Source of the DNA: DASYAN01 sp963727755
Lineage (GTDB): Bacteria; Chloroflexota; Ktedonobacteria; Ktedonobacterales; Ktedonobacteraceae
Direction of reading: 5' to 3'
DNA length: 64,000 nt
Assembly (NCBI GenBank): GCA_963727755.1
Contig: CAVSHN010000015.1
Coordinates: 186,001-250,000, forward strand
A model generated the notes under the pieces. That model worked only from the letters and a program-made list of their open reading frames with translations, ran no database searches and was not told the DNA's origin. The stretch's first letter is position 1; each line of letters opens with the position of its first letter. The translations under genes and the position numbers were made by a program. This document shows, piece by piece, positions 37,258 through 46,724 of this stretch.

Positions 37258-37521
37258 ATGAGGTATCAATGCGAAATCGTCGACGATAGCAGCCCCAAGT
37301 ATGCAGCTGTCTTGCATGCTTTGCAGCTCTGGAAACAACTGCCAGAAAGTGATGTAGCACGCATGGCACACAACCATTTCCTTACCACTGATGATTTCAG
37401 GGCAATGGAAGAGCAGGGACTTCTCACCATGTCTTTCGTCGGAGACGAGTATATACTGATCCCCACGCTGCTAGGCAGCCTCTGGCTAGAGCAATATAAC
37501 GGAGGTAGTTCATGCCCTTAG
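37258..37521 (+). CDS. small protein of unknown function upstream of fabI
   Basis: The 87-residue product has a helix-rich composition and no motif I can name. The segment D-D-F-R-A-M-E-E-Q-G-L-L-T-M and the final G-S-L-W-L-E-Q-Y suggest a compact winged fold, but this is speculative. Its last 10 bp overlap the fabI start, so the two are probably co-translated. Upstream of the ATG only weak ribosome-binding sequence (GAAC) is visible. Confidence 0.6.
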   Translation: MRYQCEIVDDSSPKYAAVLHALQLWKQLPESDVARMAHNHFLTTDDFRAMEEQGLLTMSFVGDEYILIPTLLGSLWLEQYNGGSSCP

Positions 37522-38309
37522 TAGAAGGTAAAAAAGCCCTTATTTTTGGCGTTGCCAACCATCGCTCAATTGCTTGGGCAATCGCACAGACACTTGCAAC
37601 TGAAGGTGCGCAGCTCATTCTGACCTATCAGGAACGCATGGAAAAGTATGTACGCGAGCTGGCACAGAAAATCCCTGGCACAGAGGTGATCCCTTGTGAT
37701 GTCCAGGATGATAGCCAACTCGATACAGCATTTGCCAGGACTGGTGAGATCTTCGGCGGAGAATTGGACATTCTGATCCACAGTGTCGCCTTTGCTCCAA
37801 CTGCCGAACTTGAAAATCCCTTCCTAGAGACGAGCCGCGCTGGCTTTCATACAGCTCTTGATATTAGCACTTACTCGCTCATTGCTATGGCTAAACGTGC
37901 CAAACCATTGATGCAAGCTAAAGGTGGCAGTATTCTAGCTCTCTCTTATCTGGCAAGTGAGCGTGTGATGCCCAAATACAACGTCATGGCCGTAGCAAAA
38001 GCAGGTTTAGAGTGTTCGGTGCGTTACCTCGCTTATGAACTAGGTGAGTACAACATCCGCGTGAATGCTATATCTGCTGGCCCACTCAACACATTGGCAG
38101 CACGTGGTATTTCCAGTTTCACAACCTTCCGTGACCAATCAGCTCATGTCGCACCGTTGCATCGCCCGATTGAGCAGAGTGAAGTTGCAGATAGCGCTCT
38201 CTTCCTCAGCAGCAATCTCGCACGTGCCATCACGGGTGAAATTATGTTTGTTGACGCGGGCTTCAATATCATGGGAGCCCCAAGCAGTACGCAGAAAGAG
38301 GGAAAGTAG
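37512..38309 (+). CDS. fabI: enoyl-[acyl-carrier-protein] reductase FabI
   Basis: The 265-residue SDR enzyme has the FabI nucleotide-binding start G-V-A-N-H-R-S-I-A-W (residues 13-22), the I-H-S-V-A-F-A segment and the catalytic Tyr-x6-Lys as Y-N-V-M-A-V-A-K. It reduces trans-2-enoyl-ACP with NAD(P)H, the last step of each fatty-acid elongation round, and is the target of triclosan. GGAGG lies 7 bp before the ATG. The C-terminal ten residues (S-S-T-Q-K-E-G-K) extend beyond the usual end. Confidence 0.96.
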   Translation: MPLVEGKKALIFGVANHRSIAWAIAQTLATEGAQLILTYQERMEKYVRELAQKIPGTEVIPCDVQDDSQLDTAFARTGEIFGGELDILIHSVAFAPTAELENPFLETSRAGFHTALDISTYSLIAMAKRAKPLMQAKGGSILALSYLASERVMPKYNVMAVAKAGLECSVRYLAYELGEYNIRVNAISAGPLNTLAARGISSFTTFRDQSAHVAPLHRPIEQSEVADSALFLSSNLARAITGEIMFVDAGFNIMGAPSSTQKEGK

Positions 38310-38353
38310 GGCTTGATGGTAGACTAAATTCAGGAAAGAAAGGATAAGCTTTT

Positions 38354-38659
38354 ATGAGCACTGGGGAGCAGACGTACTCAATTTCAGAGATTCGTGAAGA
38401 GATTATGCATCTGCCGGCGCAGTTCGATCAGGAACCAAGCACTGTGACAGTCACGAGCCATGGGCAACCTATCATGGCTATTCTGCCATGGGAGCGCTAT
38501 AAAGCCCTCGTCGAGGCAGAGAAATACGAAGCGCTGATCGAAACGATGGAAATTATGAGTGATGAGGAATTGATGGCTGCTTTTCGCCAAGGGGTCCAAG
38601 AGTTGAAAGAAGGGAAAGGGAGACCATGGGATGAAGTGAGGAAGGACTTAGGGTGGTGA
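38354..38659 (+). CDS. Phd/YefM-type antitoxin
   Basis: The 101-residue protein opens Y-S-I-S-E-I-R-E-E and has V-T-V-T-S-H-G-Q-P-I-M-A-I-L-P-W-E-R-Y, the DNA-binding beta hairpin of Phd/YefM proteins, followed by a long acidic helix that would wrap the toxin. It overlaps the toxin frame by a few bases. The pair is unrelated to the HigB/HigA pair near 6 kb. An AAAGAAAGGA ribosome-binding site lies about 10 bp upstream. Confidence 0.85.
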   Translation: MSTGEQTYSISEIREEIMHLPAQFDQEPSTVTVTSHGQPIMAILPWERYKALVEAEKYEALIETMEIMSDEELMAAFRQGVQELKEGKGRPWDEVRKDLGW

Positions 38660-38982
38660 AAGAGTGGCACATTATCGTTCTCCCCATAGCTGAGAAGCAA
38701 CTCTTTTCAATTACAGATCTTCGCATACGAGAGGGCATTATCAAGCGTATTGATGGTTTGCGTCATGATCCAAATAATCAAGGCAAACCACTAGCAGATG
38801 ATTTGGAAGGCTATCGCAGCCTAAGAGCTGTAGGACAGCGATATCGTATCATTTACAAGGTAGAAGCAACTAAAGTTATTGTTACAGTTGTCGCTGTTGG
38901 TATTCGCAAAGATGGTGACAAAGCGGATATCTATGCTCTGGCAAAGAAACTGGCTCGTATAGGTTTGCTTGATAGTGAGTAG
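38653..38982 (+). CDS. RelE/ParE-type toxin
   Basis: The 109-residue protein has the RelE/ParE fold pattern: A-E-K-Q-L at the start of helix 1, I-I-K-R-I-D-G-L-R-H-D-P, K-P-L-A-D-D-L-E-G-Y-R-S-L-R-A-V-G-Q-R-Y-R-I-I-Y-K-V and a final V-A-V-G-I-R-K-D-G-D strand. The R-S-L-R...R-Y-R-I-I-Y core matches mRNA-cleaving members. Two GTG codons in a row (38653, 38656) could start it, both inside the antitoxin gene. Confidence 0.85.
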   Translation: MVKEWHIIVLPIAEKQLFSITDLRIREGIIKRIDGLRHDPNNQGKPLADDLEGYRSLRAVGQRYRIIYKVEATKVIVTVVAVGIRKDGDKADIYALAKKLARIGLLDSE

Positions 38983-39261
38983 CAAAAAAAGTTAGCACAT
39001 AAATTCCATGTATCTGCTGATTTGTTCATTTAAGAGCAAAGAAAGAGACGATCTATAGCGGCAACGGACGCGCTAAAGCTGGTCCCTATCAATGGCGCAA
39101 TGAATTACCCAAATTGCAATTTATTGCGTAAATTGTAGGGGCCCAATTCATTACACCCGTTTCTCGTGGTTAGGCGTACCCTCCACAATGTGCATAATCC
39201 ACACACATACATACTTTTGCTGTATACTTTGTCTATAATTTATCAATAGAGCAATCTTCCA
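38983..39261. other. non-coding region before module B with a palindromic repeat
   Basis: No gene. A palindromic repeat spans about 39093-39162: GGCGCAATGAATT mirrors AATTCATTACACC with two mismatches around GTAGGGGCCC, related to 24246-24325. From 39171 the sequence is homologous to that before module A, sharing GCGTACCCTCCAC and TTTGTCTATAATTT. Confidence 0.65.
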
Positions 39262-39290
39262 TTGACAAGGAGAAATACATTGGTTATAGT
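39262..39290 (+). promoter_or_regulatory. sigma70-type promoter of module B
   Basis: TTGACA (39262-39267), 17 bp, TATAGT (39285-39290), as at 14032-14060. The leader to the TTG start is about 550 nt. It contains the module B equivalent of the short frame from 39363, here shifted by one T at about 39420, and a weaker leader hairpin near 39508-39556. Confidence 0.75.
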
Positions 39291-39848
39291 TGAGAATAGT
39301 TGATCGTCTTATTGTTTTTGATATCTGTGTCGTTTTTACTTTATAAAAAGGAAACTCATTCTATGTTTCATGAGAAAAGCCGAACGCAGTTCCCAGAAAG
39401 ATCTTTGGCAACAGACCGCTTGCCAGAGGGAAGTGTCCAGATCTTACCACTAAGCCACACTGATAGTTCTCCAGGTTAGAGAGCCTCTCCAAGCCACGCA
39501 CGATCACAGGCTGCAACGATAACTCGTCTCCCCAAGAAGCCTCCCCCGGTGATCATAAGCTGGCTGTGAAGCAGGCATCTGTGCTCATCAATCCTGAGCC
39601 CAGAACCAAGTGAACTGATTGGCAAGTAGAACATCAAAAAGCAGCAATGAAGCAGGCTCTTTTTGCATTGTTGTATATGTTTTTACGTCTTTTTAGTGTA
39701 ATACTTTATGTGGTATTGTTTTTACCACCCACTCTTGCGGTGCTTTTCTATCGCACGCAACCTGCAAGGACCCGTGCAGAAGCTAAGCCGCATGTGAATG
39801 ATGATTGATAGAATTTAGGCGCTTTTGTAAATCAAAAGGAGTATGAAA

Positions 39849-42164
39849 TTGGGAAGTAGTGAAATTAGACGTACAAGCGACAAAAATGTAGAAAGTCAAT
39901 TGGATAATACAGGGCAAGTCAAGTCACAAGCTAGTGATAGCAATGGCTTGTTCGAGAAAATGAGGCGGAATATCGGTCCTGCATTTACAACTCTCACCAT
40001 GGGAGTACTGGCTTTGGGAACAGGTGGTGCTGAGGGCTCAACGCCAGAAGCTCATAGTACCGCTCTTACTCAGAGGGACAGCGGCAGCGACAAAGCGATA
40101 GGCTTACCTCCAGCATTTCCCACCGATCAGCGAGCCGGATTCATTGGCAAAAGCCCAACAGAGCCGTATGTTCCTGCTCCGCGGCCAGAATGGCTTGTTC
40201 CCTACCAAGGCCCGACGGTAAAGGAGATATGGCCTAATGCGTATAAACAGAATGTTGAGGCCTTAGAAGAAAAGGGGCAAACTTCCAAGACCTCGCATCA
40301 AGGAGAGGCTCATGAAACATACGATGAGGAGACTTCATCCGGACAGGCAAAGCCAGACAAGCATGAATCGAGAAAGCTTCTTTCTTTGGTAACTAGTCAG
40401 GTCTCCTTGAATGAGAAGAAGATTGCTACTGTGCAAGTTTTGCAAAGTTCCGAAAAGAGGCTCAACGACAAGAAGGAGAGAGAGCGGTCGCTGCTTGAGA
40501 AAAATACAGAAAATGCACGCCAGCTTCTAGATCCGCCATTAAGGCGGCAACTCACGGGTGCAGAAATCCCAATCTTTACACAGCTTACTCCAACTGAAGC
40601 ACAAGCTCTATTGCCGGATACACATGCTTTTCGAGATGCAACACAATACTTAGGAAAACAGCCTGACTGGAATAACATCTATGCATATCAATTTAGATAT
40701 ACTGGAAAGGGTATTGTTGCAATATATCCTTTAGAAGGATATTCAACAACGTTTCTTGCTTTTGACAATAATGATACAATCGGACTGCTAGGTCAGTTTG
40801 TTGTACAAAGCGATGAGAGTGCGTTCCTTACTTGGTCAACGCCTCAAGGAAAACCCTTTGCCGCGCAGGGTATGTACTCTAAGCCTTCTTGGTACTCGGC
40901 ACCTGAAGTTTTGGTTTCAGGTGATATAAATTGGGGAAATTTCACATTTTCTCCTGCATGCTTTGTCGATTTTGTTGATAACGGACTCAATTTTGCTAAT
41001 TCATGCGCGAAATGTGTTGTGAGTTTGTTTAAAGACCAGTCTTCTTGCTATGATGATTGTGTTCTTTATGCGGGTGCATTTGGCATAGATACCGCAAAAT
41101 ATTGCCTTGCAACCAATTCTAGTGACCAGTACGCATGCTTGAGTGTTTCATTATCTGGGGTCGATCCGGCAGTTCAGCTTTGGCCATATATGATAAAAAT
41201 CTCGGGTGAGCTGTACGTGCAGAACAATTGTCCATGGGCAGTCGACAACCCGACTAACGTCGTTGGTTTCAATTACGTTTGCCCACCTCGCACCTGTCCC
41301 CCTGGGAGATCCTACTACCTTCTAGATAACTTCACCTACATGTGGCTTAACCCTGGAGAACGTACACTCCTCCCGAGTTTTGATACCTGGGTGTATTGTT
41401 CTACCCTTAACGAGACGGAAAAGGTCAACTACATTTCTCTGCCGACCACCATCGACGTGAACATTATGGCGTTTGGGATGAGGGACAATATCCCCACCAC
41501 GGTGTATTCGCCCAGTATAAACTTTCACGTCTACGACGCGAGTATGTACCCGGATTTGAACCCATACCCAGCTATACCTTCTGCATGTGGAGATAATGAT
41601 CCAAATTGTACTCAACTATGTGCTCAACACCCCGAAGCGAATATACCATCAGATAAAATCCCAGCCCAATATCCAGAACCTCGACCACCAGAGGCTCCTG
41701 TGCACCGCCACAAAGGCCTCAGTGATGGTGTTATGGCTGGGATGGTGGTAGGAGGAGTCATAGTTGGTGGGTCAGCCTTGGGTGCTGCTTGGTGCTGTTA
41801 TCGCAAACGCGAAAATTGCATCCAGTCTATGCGAGACATGCGCGAGGCCATATGTAACAGTATCAGGGGATTTTGCGGACAGAGGCAACAACGTGTTGTT
41901 GGTCCTGATGTTGAGCCCTCGAGTAGCCCAGACGGTCCTCGCTCGGAGGAGGAGACTGAACCCATACACATTTCTATGCTGCCTCGGAAGTATCCTACTG
42001 ACGTGAAAAATGCAGGGCCCTCGAGTAGCCCAGATGGTTCTAGCTCGAAGGAGGAGACTGAACCCATACACATTTCTATGCTGCTTCAGAAGTATCCTAC
42101 TGACGTGAAAAATGCAGGGCCCTCGAGTCGCCCAGACGGTTCTAGCTCGAAAGGAGGAGACTGA
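39849..42164 (+). CDS. large Cys-rich exported protein with C-terminal membrane anchor (module B)
   Basis: This ~771-residue paralogue of the module A protein shares the N-terminal hydrophobic segment, the P-Y-V-P-A-P-R-P-E-W-L linker, a coiled coil, the Cys/Asn-rich domain with C-P-P-R-T-C-P-P-G-R, and the H-R-H-K-G-L-S-D-G-V anchor helix, then a longer Cys/Arg-rich cytoplasmic tail. Identity is highest in the second half of the Cys-rich domain and lowest in the tail. A TTG at 39849 lies 7 bp after AAGGAG, as in module A; the ATG two codons earlier (39843) is too close to that site. Function unknown; likely a surface receptor or structural protein. Confidence 0.7.
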   Translation: MGSSEIRRTSDKNVESQLDNTGQVKSQASDSNGLFEKMRRNIGPAFTTLTMGVLALGTGGAEGSTPEAHSTALTQRDSGSDKAIGLPPAFPTDQRAGFIGKSPTEPYVPAPRPEWLVPYQGPTVKEIWPNAYKQNVEALEEKGQTSKTSHQGEAHETYDEETSSGQAKPDKHESRKLLSLVTSQVSLNEKKIATVQVLQSSEKRLNDKKERERSLLEKNTENARQLLDPPLRRQLTGAEIPIFTQLTPTEAQALLPDTHAFRDATQYLGKQPDWNNIYAYQFRYTGKGIVAIYPLEGYSTTFLAFDNNDTIGLLGQFVVQSDESAFLTWSTPQGKPFAAQGMYSKPSWYSAPEVLVSGDINWGNFTFSPACFVDFVDNGLNFANSCAKCVVSLFKDQSSCYDDCVLYAGAFGIDTAKYCLATNSSDQYACLSVSLSGVDPAVQLWPYMIKISGELYVQNNCPWAVDNPTNVVGFNYVCPPRTCPPGRSYYLLDNFTYMWLNPGERTLLPSFDTWVYCSTLNETEKVNYISLPTTIDVNIMAFGMRDNIPTTVYSPSINFHVYDASMYPDLNPYPAIPSACGDNDPNCTQLCAQHPEANIPSDKIPAQYPEPRPPEAPVHRHKGLSDGVMAGMVVGGVIVGGSALGAAWCCYRKRENCIQSMRDMREAICNSIRGFCGQRQQRVVGPDVEPSSSPDGPRSEEETEPIHISMLPRKYPTDVKNAGPSSSPDGSSSKEETEPIHISMLLQKYPTDVKNAGPSSRPDGSSSKGGD

Positions 42165-42200
42165 ACCTATACACATTTCTATGCTGCTTCAGAATAACGT
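41913..42200 (+). repeat. 102-bp tandem repeat in the C-terminal tail (module B)
   Basis: Units start at 41913, 42015 and 42117 and encode P-S-S-(S/R)-P-D-G...K-E-E-T-E-P-I-H-I-S-M-L. In the third copy AAGGAGG has become AAAGGAGG (around 42152), shifting the frame and ending the protein after S-K-G-G-D. Without that extra A the frame would continue through a further I-H-I-S-M-L-L-Q. Confidence 0.9.
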
Positions 42201-42412
42201 GAAAAGGGGAGAAAAGTAATAAAAAGATACAAAATGCGATGCAGGGCCATTGAGTCCGCACAGGCGGTTCTAGCTCAGCAATCCCGTGCAGTTCAAGCAT
42301 ATGGACAGTTCTAGCCCGTTACTCGGCCGCATGCCGTCGGAGAAAATAGGTTTCTGCTAAGGAGTAGAGGAGCAGAGATCCTCCGAACTGCCTGTCGCAC
42401 AACGGATTTTTT
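42201..42412. other. spacer after the large module B gene
   Basis: No gene. The last 50 bp match 16960-17014 of module A, including the ACAACGGATTTTTT run that could serve as a weak terminator. Confidence 0.5.
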
Positions 42413-42576
42413 ATACCAACTTGTATTCTGGCAGATAATTCTCAAGCGCGGAACCGTTCTTGTGAGAATGCTAGGAATGACCAAGGTTTAACTTGACACT
42501 TTGATGTTGATAACAGCTTACATAAAAATGGCAACTTATTCTTGGGTCATTCCTACTGCTGAACGCAAGTTGGTAT
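42413..42576. repeat. 164-bp element with 16-bp terminal inverted repeats (inverted relative to module A)
   Basis: ATACCAACTTGTATTC (42413-42428) and GAACGCAAGTTGGTAT (42561-42576) are its ends. The interior reads as the reverse complement of 17015-17096 and is interrupted by a second palindromic element at 42472-42555. Confidence 0.8.
42472..42555. repeat. 84-bp nested palindromic insertion
   Basis: TAGGAATGACC at 42472 and GGTCATTCCTA ending at 42555 are inverted repeats with TA at each end. A segment of the same sequence stands at 16936-16959 in module A. Confidence 0.75.
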
Positions 42577-42717
42577 TAGGTGTAGATGTATTCTGTAAGA
42601 GATCGTATAACATTATCAAGCTGCAATGAAGCATGCTCCATTTTATTATTGTTATGTATGTTTTTACGTCTTTTTACTGGAATACTTTTTAGCTTTTAAA
42701 ATGGGAGGAATATGTAC

Positions 42718-44898
42718 ATGGAACGTAGAAACCTATCACCAGACAGAGATCGCCAGAAGCAAATAGAGCAGTCATCATTAGATGCACCATTCCCAAATCG
42801 TCTCCAAGAGCTTAGTCACTACCATCTAAGGACCACGAAATCTCTATTTAGAGCAAGCTCGTACAAACGAGGCCTTTACCTCAGTATTGGATAGGCAGAG
42901 TGCGAGACAGACAGAAGATTGTTCTTCAGAATGCAAGGAGGTATCAGCTCTCCCAAACGTCTGGGATAAAGGGAAACGCCAGCTTTCTCCCGAGGAGGAG
43001 GAGTGGCTCAAATCAAGACCCCTCAATGAGTATGGCAAGCTTCGCGAGAAGATCGTTAACCTGTCGAGCGAATGTACGCGGACCAATCCTATTGGGATAG
43101 GAGGGATGGATGGAGGTTCCAAGGGTGAAACGAGTAAAGCAAGTGATGAGAGACTTCGCGAGCAGGCACATTGCCTCTACGATCAGGCATGTCGCCATGA
43201 CGAGCAAAAAGAGCATGATAAAGCAAAAGGAGAATATGACCAGGCAAAAAAATGGTATGAAGATGTCCTTGCCGATGGCAAGTGGCAATCCACACAAAAT
43301 CCCATCGGGATGGCAAAAGCTATGGCTAATCTGGCTAATATTTATACGATGGAGTATAACTTTGACGAGGCAAGAATATGGTATAAACGTGCCCTTCCCA
43401 TTTGCGAGCAGATGTTAGAACAAGGTCACAGCAAGATTAGAGAAATTCGGGCAAAAATGTTCCTTGGGCAACAGGTGGGAAACTACCGCCTTACTCAACT
43501 CTTAGGGTACGGTGGCTTTGGCAGTGTTTATTTTGGCAAACACACTCATTTACCGAAATCTACCAGGAGCCATCAAAATGCTCAACCAGGTGTATATGGC
43601 AGATCAAGAAGATAAAAATGCATTTGAGAGGGAAGCCCAGTTTCTAGTCGACCTTAAACATGAAAATATCATACCTGTTAAGGAATTTGGTGTGAAAGAT
43701 GATATTCCTTACTTAGTGATGGAACATGCTACTAATGGGACATTACGCGAGGCCTACCCTCTGGACCCAAAGAAGCCTTTGTCCCCAAAGGAGGTTCTCA
43801 CACTTGCGCGTCCAATCGGTGCTGCATTACAGTATATGCATGGCATGGGCGTGGTGCATCTTGATCTTAAGCCTGACAATGTTTTGCTAGGAGCCGACGG
43901 AAAAGTTTTACTGAGCGATTTTGGTCTGGCTCAAATTATTCACAGGACAGCAACTCTCAGAAGGTCGGAAACTCCCACCAGTAGCTGGTACCCCTCTATA
44001 CATAGACCCTCATTACATCAAGACTAAAGTGCCTCATCCCAGCACGATCAGTATGCGTTTGGGATGATGATCTTTCAATGGCTCACTGGTCAGCATTGGC
44101 CACTACGTGACCGTGCCCGCAATATGCAAAGCATTCCGTCTAAAATCGGGAAGGTTGTTAGCCGCATGCTGAAATCAGAATCTGGATAAACGCTATAATT
44201 CTGTAGAGGACGCTGTTGAAGATTTAGGGAAAGCCTGTTATGGCAGTAAATGGAAAGAGCAAATGATTCAAAAACAAGTAAAAAAGCTTAAAGTCGAGAA
44301 CATGACATTAAATCGAGATAAGCAAGCATTACAAGAGAGAGTGAAGAATCTGGAAAGTGAGAAACAGGCATTACAAGACAGACTTGAGCGAGAGAAGCAA
44401 GCCTTGCAAGATATGGTGCGAGACCTTGAGCAAAAGAATTCGCAAAGTGGTAGACAAGGATCTTCTAAGTCAATAGAAGGTCTTAACCGAGAAAACGAAA
44501 TTTTCAAGGATTTAATTAAACTTATAGACGATGGAAAGCGTAAAGAAGTAATACAAAAATATTATAATTCTGGAATGCAAGATATACGGGATAAACAATA
44601 CGAGCAGGCATGGGATAACTTCCATCGAGTAATTGCTCTGGATGGGAACAATGCTGAGGCTTTTGCAGGTCGTGCGGCGGCATATCTGGGAATGATGCGA
44701 TACCATGAAGCTATAGCTGATTTCGATCAAGCGCTAGAGCGGGATGAGAACAATGTTTTCGCTTGTGCGTATCGTGGGATAACGCATCAGAAGATGGGAC
44801 AAAACGAGAAGGCTTGGGCTGACTTAAGTCAAGCGCTTGCCCTTGCCCCTGATAGCTCACGGGATTGGATCAGGAAAGCTCTTGACAAGCTTAGCTAA
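42718..44898 (+). pseudogene. Ser/Thr protein kinase-coiled coil-TPR gene with about five frameshifts (module B)
   Basis: Joined frames give the same N-terminus as the module A gene, then an extra TPR-like helical insert, a kinase with G-Y-G-G-F-G-S-V, A-I-K-M-L, H-L-D-L-K-P-D-N-V-L, S-D-F-G-L-A, A-G-T-P and D-Q-Y-A-F-G, a coiled coil of K-Q-A-L-Q-(E/D)-R repeats, and TPRs. Frames change near 42836-42846, 43541-43550, 43959-43972, 44036-44044 and 44183. All catalytic motifs are present in one frame or another, with D-F-G intact here. GGAGG is 9 bp before the ATG at 42718. There is no separate TPR gene between it and the large gene, unlike module A. Confidence 0.8.
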
Positions 44899-44917
44899 CG
44901 GAGAGGATAGAAGAAGG

Positions 44918-44936
44918 CTGCCATGGCTCATGGCAG
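44918..44936. terminator. hairpin between convergent genes
   Basis: CTGCCATG-GCT-CATGGCAG is a perfect 8-bp stem between the end of the module B kinase gene and the end of the protease-like gene. No strong T tract. Confidence 0.5.
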
Positions 44937-44994
44937 TTACGAGCCAATGTTGCTTGTCAATCTCGCAAAATAGTGTCAAGCGTTTGCTTTCAAA

Positions 44995-46620
44995 CTATGG
45001 ATTATCAGATGGCGCAGCCTCACCACAAATACTACAGAAGCGAGCCTCTGGCCGATTTATATGCCCACACGGGAAAATCTTCAGGACCAACGTGCTCTGT
45101 GAGGATGCCCCTTCCGACACATTGGGCCGTGTCGAGTCAGATAATGCTGAATTTGCACTCTTCACTCCACTCTCTCTCATTACTACTCCGCGAGAAGTAG
45201 TTGAACTATCTGCGTCTGACTCTCTCCCTGCTGCTTTTGCCAAATTAGCCTTTTTAGCGCGTCCGCCGATCACTGCGAAAAGCAGGACTACTAGGCCCAG
45301 CACTAGAATGATGGCCGTAATTATCAGTAACAGCGCAGAGGGAAAAGCTGCTGGCGCAACCTTAGGTTTTGGATTGCCAGATTGATGCACTTGTGGGGGT
45401 ACAGTTGGTGACGGTGCTGGCGTAGGAGTTACCTGCTCACTCTGTACTTGCTGCTGAACATAAGTCAGATAGGGTTGTGCAGCTTTGAAATTAGGATAGT
45501 TCGTTGCGAGTTGATTGAAATCATTCTGTGCATTTTGCCAGTGAGAGGGATCAGTCGAAGTATAATCCTGGAAAGCTTGATTCCACAACTGTTGAAACTG
45601 TCCCGGCGTCGTATTCAGGTTCAAGCGATTCAGCATAGCAAGTTCATTATTGTTCGCCTGCAACAAACTACTGCTACTTATATTGCTCGTAGAAGAGATT
45701 AAACCAACGATATTCCCCTGACTATCCACTACAAGGCCACCGCCGTCGCCATTGCCACCGTTGCGGTCAGCCTCAGGGGTTGCCGTCGCCTGCGTCTGCT
45801 GCGAACTGCCTGCAACTGGGTTGACTGATAACGTCAGAAAATCATTTGCCTGCTGACTCGTATCGACATTGCCGGGAAAACCAATCACCGTGAAGTTACC
45901 CTGGTTGGCAATCTTCGAGGAGTCAGCTAATTGCACGCTTGGCGCATCCTGTATTGGCACATGTACAATTGCCAAATCCTGCTGATCTGGTGACTCCTTT
46001 TTGATCTGGTCAACTTGCCAAGACACTCCTGTGGGCAAGCTGCTCAGATCAGATGCCGTCAGGGGACCTGTGTAGCTGGTACTCAAATAAACAATGCTAT
46101 TGACGGGTGAATCGTAGGAGGTCGTGGATGACATCTGACCACTGTTGAGTCGCTGGATAACATCATCATTCGTTACCTGAGAAGAACTCTGTTTAGCGTT
46201 CTGATTGATATAGTTTGCCACATCCTGTGCTGCTGCATTATAGAGCATCTGGTCCAACGTCTTATCTTTAGGTGGATTGATCACATGGTCGGCGGTGAGA
46301 ATATTGCCCTGCGATGTAATAAATATGCCCATTCCCGATAATTGCAGTGGGTAGCTTCCATTGTCTTGTTGTGGAAAAGTTACCTGAGCAGTGGGAGAAA
46401 AATGAACAGTGAGGTGGCCCTTGATAGTGGTAACGATGCGTACAACTGCTGGTTCTGCTACATCGGCTGCACGTACAGCTGGATCTGCAATATTACCTCC
46501 TGGCGCACTATCCGCGTATACTGTCAAGCTGCTAAGCAAACAGGCGGAGGCTATCAATAGTATAATGAGCGCGTTTCGTATCCAACAGCTATGTCGGGCT
46601 TGACGTTGCATTCTAAGCAT
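44995..46620 (-). CDS. trypsin-like (S1C) protease homologue lacking the catalytic serine
   Basis: The 541-residue protein has a signal or anchor helix (residues 15-37), an S1-type domain with the His of T-A-D-H-V-I and the Asp of Q-Q-D-L-A-I-V-H-V, then G-N-G-D-G-G-G-L-V where active enzymes have G-N-S-G-G-P, so the serine is replaced by glycine. A second membrane helix (about 440-465) precedes a tail with a C-G-H-x(9)-C-x-x-C zinc-ribbon-like end. Thr/Pro-rich linkers flank the helix. It is probably a membrane-anchored binding protein, not a protease. The start could be Met1 or Met4. Confidence 0.8.
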   Translation of the reverse strand: MLRMQRQARHSCWIRNALIILLIASACLLSSLTVYADSAPGGNIADPAVRAADVAEPAVVRIVTTIKGHLTVHFSPTAQVTFPQQDNGSYPLQLSGMGIFITSQGNILTADHVINPPKDKTLDQMLYNAAAQDVANYINQNAKQSSSQVTNDDVIQRLNSGQMSSTTSYDSPVNSIVYLSTSYTGPLTASDLSSLPTGVSWQVDQIKKESPDQQDLAIVHVPIQDAPSVQLADSSKIANQGNFTVIGFPGNVDTSQQANDFLTLSVNPVAGSSQQTQATATPEADRNGGNGDGGGLVVDSQGNIVGLISSTSNISSSSLLQANNNELAMLNRLNLNTTPGQFQQLWNQAFQDYTSTDPSHWQNAQNDFNQLATNYPNFKAAQPYLTYVQQQVQSEQVTPTPAPSPTVPPQVHQSGNPKPKVAPAAFPSALLLIITAIILVLGLVVLLFAVIGGRAKKANLAKAAGRESDADSSTTSRGVVMRESGVKSANSALSDSTRPNVSEGASSQSTLVLKIFPCGHINRPEARFCSICGEAAPSDNP

Positions 46621-46724
46621 ACACTATCCCATTTCTATGAGGTTGGAAAATGAAGGAACCTCGATCCCCATCAAGGCAGTCTCCTTAAGAATACGGCTTA
46701 TTTATATAGGAAGTTGCATAGAGA

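Noticed and set aside
39363..39480. Module B version of the 38-residue leader peptide
   Set aside because: One extra T at about 39420 breaks the frame relative to module A, so I did not call it as a gene.
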